NCBI GenBank assembly: GCA_045643185.1 | Contig: JAZUKH010000124.1 | Coordinates: 1-26,761, forward strand | DNA from: RGIG464 sp045643185 | Lineage (GTDB): Bacteria > Myxococcota_A > Bradymonadia > UBA4248 | Reading direction: 5' to 3' | Length of the DNA: 26,761 bases | The notes under the pieces: generated by a model | Seen by the model: the letters and a program-made list of their open reading frames with translations, nothing else | What the model was told of the DNA's origin: nothing | The model's database searches: none | Program-made: the position numbers and the translations under genes | Shown here: piece after piece, positions 23,540 to 26,761 of the stretch | Numbering within the stretch: the stretch's first letter is position 1 | How the letters are laid out: every line of letters begins with the position of its first letter

Positions 23540-25111
23540 TTACTTGTCTTCAGGCTGATTGTCGTTCTTTTTAGCGCGTTTTTTTGCAGATTTGTTTTTG
23601 CCCTTTTTAGATTTGGGCGTGTTTTTAGAGCCATTTTCGTCGAGGTTCGTGTCGTCCTCGGCGTCATCATTGTGATCGTCATCCGAATTGGTCGACTCGC
23701 TGGCGGTGTTATTTGGCTCATTTGGTTTTTCGGCCTTGTTTTCGGCCTTGGTATCGTCATTTTCACCGTCGTTGCCTGAGCCGTCGGAACCGTCGGTCCC
23801 GCTTGTGGCGGGGCAAGCTTGTGGCGCTGGTTCAGGGTCGGTTTTTGCTTCGGCGTCGTCCTGATTCGACGATGCTTTCTTGAGGTAGTCGTTGATATTG
23901 ATGATGTCGATGTGGCTCTCAACGATCTCCTTGGTGATGACGAGTTTTTTGATGTCATCCCGTCCCGGGCATGCATACATGAACGGCATCATGATATTTT
24001 CGATGATGCCGCGAAGCCCACGGGCGCCGGATTCGCGTTTAACAGCCTGTGCGGCGATGGCCTGCAGTGCGTCTTCCGTGAACTCGATCTCAATGCCGTC
24101 GATCTTAAACATCTTGGCGTATTGCTTGACCAAGCTGTTTTTGGGTTCGGTGAGAACGCGGATAAGGGCTTTTTCGTCGAGCGGGTTGAGCGTTGCCACG
24201 ACGGGGAGACGGCCGACGAGTTCGGGAATGAGCCCGAATTTGAGAAGGTCCTCGGGTTCGAGCGCGCTATACAGGGCTTTGACGTCTTTTTTATCTGATT
24301 TTTTGATATCCGCGTTAAAGCCGATGGAGGCGTTGGCGGTTCTGGCATCGATGATGTCTTCGAGTCCAACGAAGGCGCCGCCGCAGATGAAGAGGATGTT
24401 CGTGGTGTCGATGCGGATAAATTCCTGCTGGGGGTGTTTACGTCCACCTTTGGGCGGAACGGCAGCCACGGTGCCTTCAATGAGTTTGAGGAGGGATTGC
24501 TGCACGCCTTCGCCGGAAACGTCGCGTGTGATCGAGACGTTTTCGCCTTTTTTGGCGAGTTTATCGATTTCGTCGATGTAAATGATGCCGCGGCTGGCGC
24601 GTTCAATGTCGTTATCGGCAGCATTGATCAGGTTAAGGACGATGTTTTCGACATCGTCGCCGACATAACCAGCTTCGGTGAGGCTCGTCGCGTCAGCGAT
24701 CGCGAGCGGCACATCGAGGATCTTGGCGAGTGTTTGTGCCAAAAGGGTCTTACCTGTACCCGTTGGGCCGATGATGAGGATGTTGGATTTACCAAGTTCG
24801 ACATCATCGTCTTTTCGTTGAGGCGCTGAGATGCGTTTGTAGTGGTTGTGAACGGCGACCGAAAGGATTTTCTTTGCGCGGTCCTGGTCGACGACGAAAT
24901 CACTCAATTTGTTATAAATATCCTTTGGTTTTGGGATATTTTCAAACTCATCGGATTCGCTGTTTAAGCACAATTCCTCCGTCAATTCTTCGAAGGCGGT
25001 ATCGACGCATTCATTGCAGATATAGACGTTTGGTCCAGCGATCAGTTTTTTGACGTCTGCGCGTTCCTTGTCACAGAAGGAGCAGCGAAGGTTCGGCTGT
25101 GGGAAAGACAA
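23540..25111 (-). CDS. clpX: ClpX, ATPase/unfoldase subunit of ClpXP, with long charged tail
   Basis: The start is TTG 25111, with aggag 7 nt upstream. The 523-aa protein has the N-terminal zinc-binding domain (C10, C13, C32, C35) and Walker A GPTGTGKT (115-122). Pore loops are GYVG (148-151) and RKH (224-226), Walker B IYIDEID (177-183), and the ClpP-docking IGF loop is at 263-265. It unfolds tagged proteins and feeds them to ClpP, encoded just upstream. Ordinary ClpX ends near 415-425. Here about 105 extra residues follow, first Asp/Glu/Asn/Ser-rich and then Lys-rich at the very end. The tail is low-complexity and looks disordered. It is in frame with no break, so it is not an obvious sequencing error. 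Its role is unknown; adaptor or substrate binding is a guess. Confidence 0.97.
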   Translation of the reverse strand: MSFPQPNLRCSFCDKERADVKKLIAGPNVYICNECVDTAFEELTEELCLNSESDEFENIPKPKDIYNKLSDFVVDQDRAKKILSVAVHNHYKRISAPQRKDDDVELGKSNILIIGPTGTGKTLLAQTLAKILDVPLAIADATSLTEAGYVGDDVENIVLNLINAADNDIERASRGIIYIDEIDKLAKKGENVSITRDVSGEGVQQSLLKLIEGTVAAVPPKGGRKHPQQEFIRIDTTNILFICGGAFVGLEDIIDARTANASIGFNADIKKSDKKDVKALYSALEPEDLLKFGLIPELVGRLPVVATLNPLDEKALIRVLTEPKNSLVKQYAKMFKIDGIEIEFTEDALQAIAAQAVKRESGARGLRGIIENIMMPFMYACPGRDDIKKLVITKEIVESHIDIININDYLKKASSNQDDAEAKTDPEPAPQACPATSGTDGSDGSGNDGENDDTKAENKAEKPNEPNNTASESTNSDDDHNDDAEDDTNLDENGSKNTPKSKKGKNKSAKKRAKKNDNQPEDK

Positions 25112-25191
25112 GTGAAGACTCCTGTAAAAGTCTGGCGAAGCCCATGGTTAATTTGGCTTGCCAGGGACCCTGTATCAAGGTCGAGTGAGTT

Positions 25192-25215
25192 TGCCGCCGC
25201 ATATATTTGGCGGCA
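25192..25215. other. Hairpin between clpP and clpX
   Basis: The arms tgccgcc (25192-25198) and ggcggca (25209-25215) enclose a 10-nt AT-rich loop. No T-run follows on the minus strand, so it is not a full terminator. It could set the relative amounts of clpP and clpX mRNA as an attenuator or processing stop. Confidence 0.5.
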
Positions 25216-25235
25216 TGCCAAGTGACGTAAGAGAT

Positions 25236-25961
25236 TTACGCCTCTTTGTTTTCGGTATCAGCGCTGGGATGTCCCTCTTTGACGCGGTGAATGACCTCGT
25301 CGATGAGGCCGTAATCTTTGGCTTCATCGGCCGTGAGGATGTGGTCACGGTCAGTGTCTTTTTCGATGCGTTCGATGGGCTGACCGGAGTGGCGCGAGAG
25401 GATGCCGTTGAGGACGGTTCTCATACGGACGATCTCTTTGGCCTGTAGGTCGATATCGGTGGCCTGTCCGGAAATACCGCCCGAGATGAGGGGCTGGTGG
25501 ATGAGGACACGGCTATTGGGGAGGGAATAGCGTTTTCCCTTGGTGCCGGCGCAAAGGAGCACGGCGCCCATGCTTGCCGCCTGACCGATGCAGATGGTCG
25601 AAATGGGGCAACGAACGTGCTGCATGGTGTCGTAGATGGCCATACCAGCGGTGACGGAGCCACCAGGGCTGTTGATGTACATCTGGATGTCTTTCTCGGG
25701 ATTTTCACTTTCGAGGAAGAGCAACTGAGCGATGATGCTGTTGGCGACGGAGTCGCTGATCGACGTGCCGAGCATGACGATGCGGTCTTTGAGCAAGCGG
25801 CTGTAGATGTCCCAGGCGCGTTCGCCACGGGGGGATTGTTCGATAACTGTAGGAATGAGTGTCATAGGTTCGTCGTCCTCCTCTTCTTCATCATCCATGA
25901 CGGGACCGAGAGAATCCCAAAGTTCCGTAGGGATGGCATTATAGATTTCAGGAATTGGCAT
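25236..25961 (-). CDS. clpP: ClpP serine protease subunit with acidic N-terminal extension
   Basis: The protein has 241 aa from ATG 25961. The catalytic triad is S130 in GQAASMGA, H155 in SRVLIHQP and D204 in KDTDRD, with the same spacing as E. coli ClpP (S97, H122, D171). The canonical start MTLIPTVIEQSPRGERA begins at Met33 (25865), with gaggagg 11 nt upstream. The real start could therefore be either; the upstream 32 residues contain DDEEEEDDE and look protein-like. If translated they would be a propeptide or an acidic axial extension. It forms the double-heptamer proteolytic chamber used with ClpX. It lies between tig and clpX, 124 bp before clpX, and 385 bp of repeat-bearing DNA separates it from tig. 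Confidence 0.95.
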   Translation of the reverse strand: MPIPEIYNAIPTELWDSLGPVMDDEEEEDDEPMTLIPTVIEQSPRGERAWDIYSRLLKDRIVMLGTSISDSVANSIIAQLLFLESENPEKDIQMYINSPGGSVTAGMAIYDTMQHVRCPISTICIGQAASMGAVLLCAGTKGKRYSLPNSRVLIHQPLISGGISGQATDIDLQAKEIVRMRTVLNGILSRHSGQPIERIEKDTDRDHILTADEAKDYGLIDEVIHRVKEGHPSADTENKEA

Positions 25962-26245
25962 AAATTTCAGCTTTTTTTGAAAAGGTTCAGGTAGGCAGAT
26001 GAAGATAGACTGAGCGTCTGTTCTGGCACCGGAACAAAGGAACGAAAGGGTATCGGTCTGAAATAAACTGTCGGGTGAATTAGGTCAATAATTGTAGCGG
26101 AGGCACCCGCCCATTTCCACAAAAATCTTTTGCACATCGCGAACCATGCGCGATGGACGTTAAAGCAATTTTTGGCTTTTTTAACGAATTGAGTTTTCAG
26201 TCAAATTCGTCATCAGTCATTTTTTTAAGCGTAACAATTTGTATT
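25962..26245 (-). promoter_or_regulatory. tig-clpP intergenic region
   Basis: No gene is seen. Several hairpins occur: catcgcg (26135-26141) with cgcgatg (26149-26155); a weaker gttctg/cggaac around 26020-26035; and gttaaagc/gc-ttttttaac around 26160-26186. The last, read on the minus strand, has no clean U-run. No CIRCE element or clear sigma-32 promoter was recognised. The region probably holds a separate promoter for clpP. Confidence 0.4.
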
Positions 26246-26325
26246 TGGCCCTGCCAGGCGAAGGGGTAGCGGCGTATTTGCGCGTGCGCAAATAGCCGCG
26301 TAGGGGAAGGCTTTCCCCTTCCCAT
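26246..26325. repeat. Bulged-G hairpin element, copy B
   Basis: The core at 26269-26299 folds as gcggc, bulged G, TATTTGCGC, loop GT, GCGCAAATA and gccgc. The leading block ccctgccaggcgaaggggta and the trailing ggggaaggctttcccc are identical to copy A at 4484-4556. Only the inner stem and loop differ, and they differ by paired changes. It lies just past the trigger-factor stop. Confidence 0.87.
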
Positions 26326-26346
26326 TTCCCTTCAAAGCAGGATCAA

Positions 26347-26761
26347 TTAGGCTTCGGTGATTTTGGCCGAGGCTTTGATGGCTTCGATGGCGCGGTCACG
26401 GGCGACCTGATCGCTGACGAAGCTGCCGGCATTGCCGCTCTTGAGCCAATCACGGATTTTGGATTCATCGACGTTGGAGAACCATTTTTTGGCTTCATTC
26501 ACGCTGTCATCTTCGGTCACGGCGATGCCTTCGGCTTTGGCGATGGCATTGAGGATGATCTCGTTGTGGTAGTCACGACGATATTCGTCGAGTTCTTCGT
26601 CTTTGATGTTGCTTTCGATGCGGGCGAGCATGCGTTCGTCGATCTGCTGACGAAGCATCTGTTCGATCTGGAGACGGATCGCCTGGACGGCGCGGGCTTT
26701 GATGTAGCCTTCGGGCAGATCGGTGGGGGCGGATTCGCGGAGTTTGGCGAGGAGCGCGTCG
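26347..26761 (-). CDS. tig: Trigger factor, C-terminal part (5' end outside window)
   Basis: The frame is open from the right edge to TAA at 26347-26349; the Met at 26658 is internal. About 137 residues are visible, reading DLPEGYIKARAVQ, then LRQQIDERM, AKAEGIAVTEDD and an end rich in charged helices. This matches the helical C-terminal substrate-cradle domain of trigger factor, including the typical late AxxEgIxVtedev pattern. Trigger factor binds ribosomes and shields nascent chains; its ribosome-binding and PPIase domains lie outside the window. Downstream clpP and clpX on the same strand reproduce the widespread tig-clpP-clpX order, which strongly supports the call. Confidence 0.85.
   Translation of the reverse strand, partial: DALLAKLRESAPTDLPEGYIKARAVQAIRLQIEQMLRQQIDERMLARIESNIKDEELDEYRRDYHNEIILNAIAKAEGIAVTEDDSVNEAKKWFSNVDESKIRDWLKSGNAGSFVSDQVARDRAIEAIKASAKITEA

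Overview
The window looks like a chromosomal segment from a Gram-negative bacterium of moderate GC content. The best guess is the Myxococcota/Bradymonadia side of the former Deltaproteobacteria. The grounds are a membrane-anchored Ser/Thr kinase with a PEGA-like tail, modular secreted Cys-rich proteins, WD40-like propellers, a type IV prepilin peptidase and outer-membrane zinc import genes, alongside a proteobacterial-type GyrB. This taxonomic placement is inference only. No rRNA, tRNA, CRISPR array or transposase gene was seen.

Layout, left to right. (1) 1-1664 is the 3' part of a gene for a very Cys-rich modular protein, followed by a TetR regulator with a His/Cys-rich insert (1755-2339). 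(2) 2340-3066 is non-coding: one copy of a ~320-bp multi-hairpin repeat, then an AT-rich control region with inverted repeats. (3) 3067-7938 is a five-gene zinc (or Mn/Zn) import operon: an outer-membrane beta-barrel, a His-rich lipoprotein, an ABC ATPase, a permease and a metal-binding protein. Its inner-membrane genes overlap stop-to-start. (4) 7979-8098 is a hairpin cluster, then gyrB (minus strand), the second copy of the ~320-bp repeat (10760-11087), a WD40-like protein, a stand-alone receiver protein and a Ser/Thr kinase, all on the minus strand. (5) Hairpins at 15680-15809, then a prepilin peptidase and a lipoprotein with a FAM20-like kinase domain (minus). (6) A uridine phosphorylase (plus), converging on an unrecognised 300-aa protein (minus) across a bidirectional terminator. 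(7) A stand-alone RNase II-type exoribonuclease (plus). (8) A minus-strand proteostasis block, tig (partial) - clpP - clpX, followed by pyrH.

The two most unusual things are these. First, a family of short intergenic hairpins scattered across the window (4507, 7988, 8068, 16926, 26269 and relatives at 15680-15781) shares one design: an outer stem, a single bulged G, an inner stem starting TAT and closing ATA, and a loop. The inner stem sequence differs in every copy but stays self-complementary. That compensatory variation shows the fold is what is kept. Second, a predicted exported lipoprotein carries the complete residue set of FAM20-type secretory kinases.

How the genes fit together: the zinc operon supplies a route from outer membrane to cytoplasm, possibly under the neighbouring His-rich TetR or an unseen Zur. 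The kinase, receiver and propeller genes form a plausible signalling neighbourhood. tig-clpP-clpX is the standard chaperone/protease block, here split by repeats and carrying unusual acidic extensions on ClpP and ClpX.
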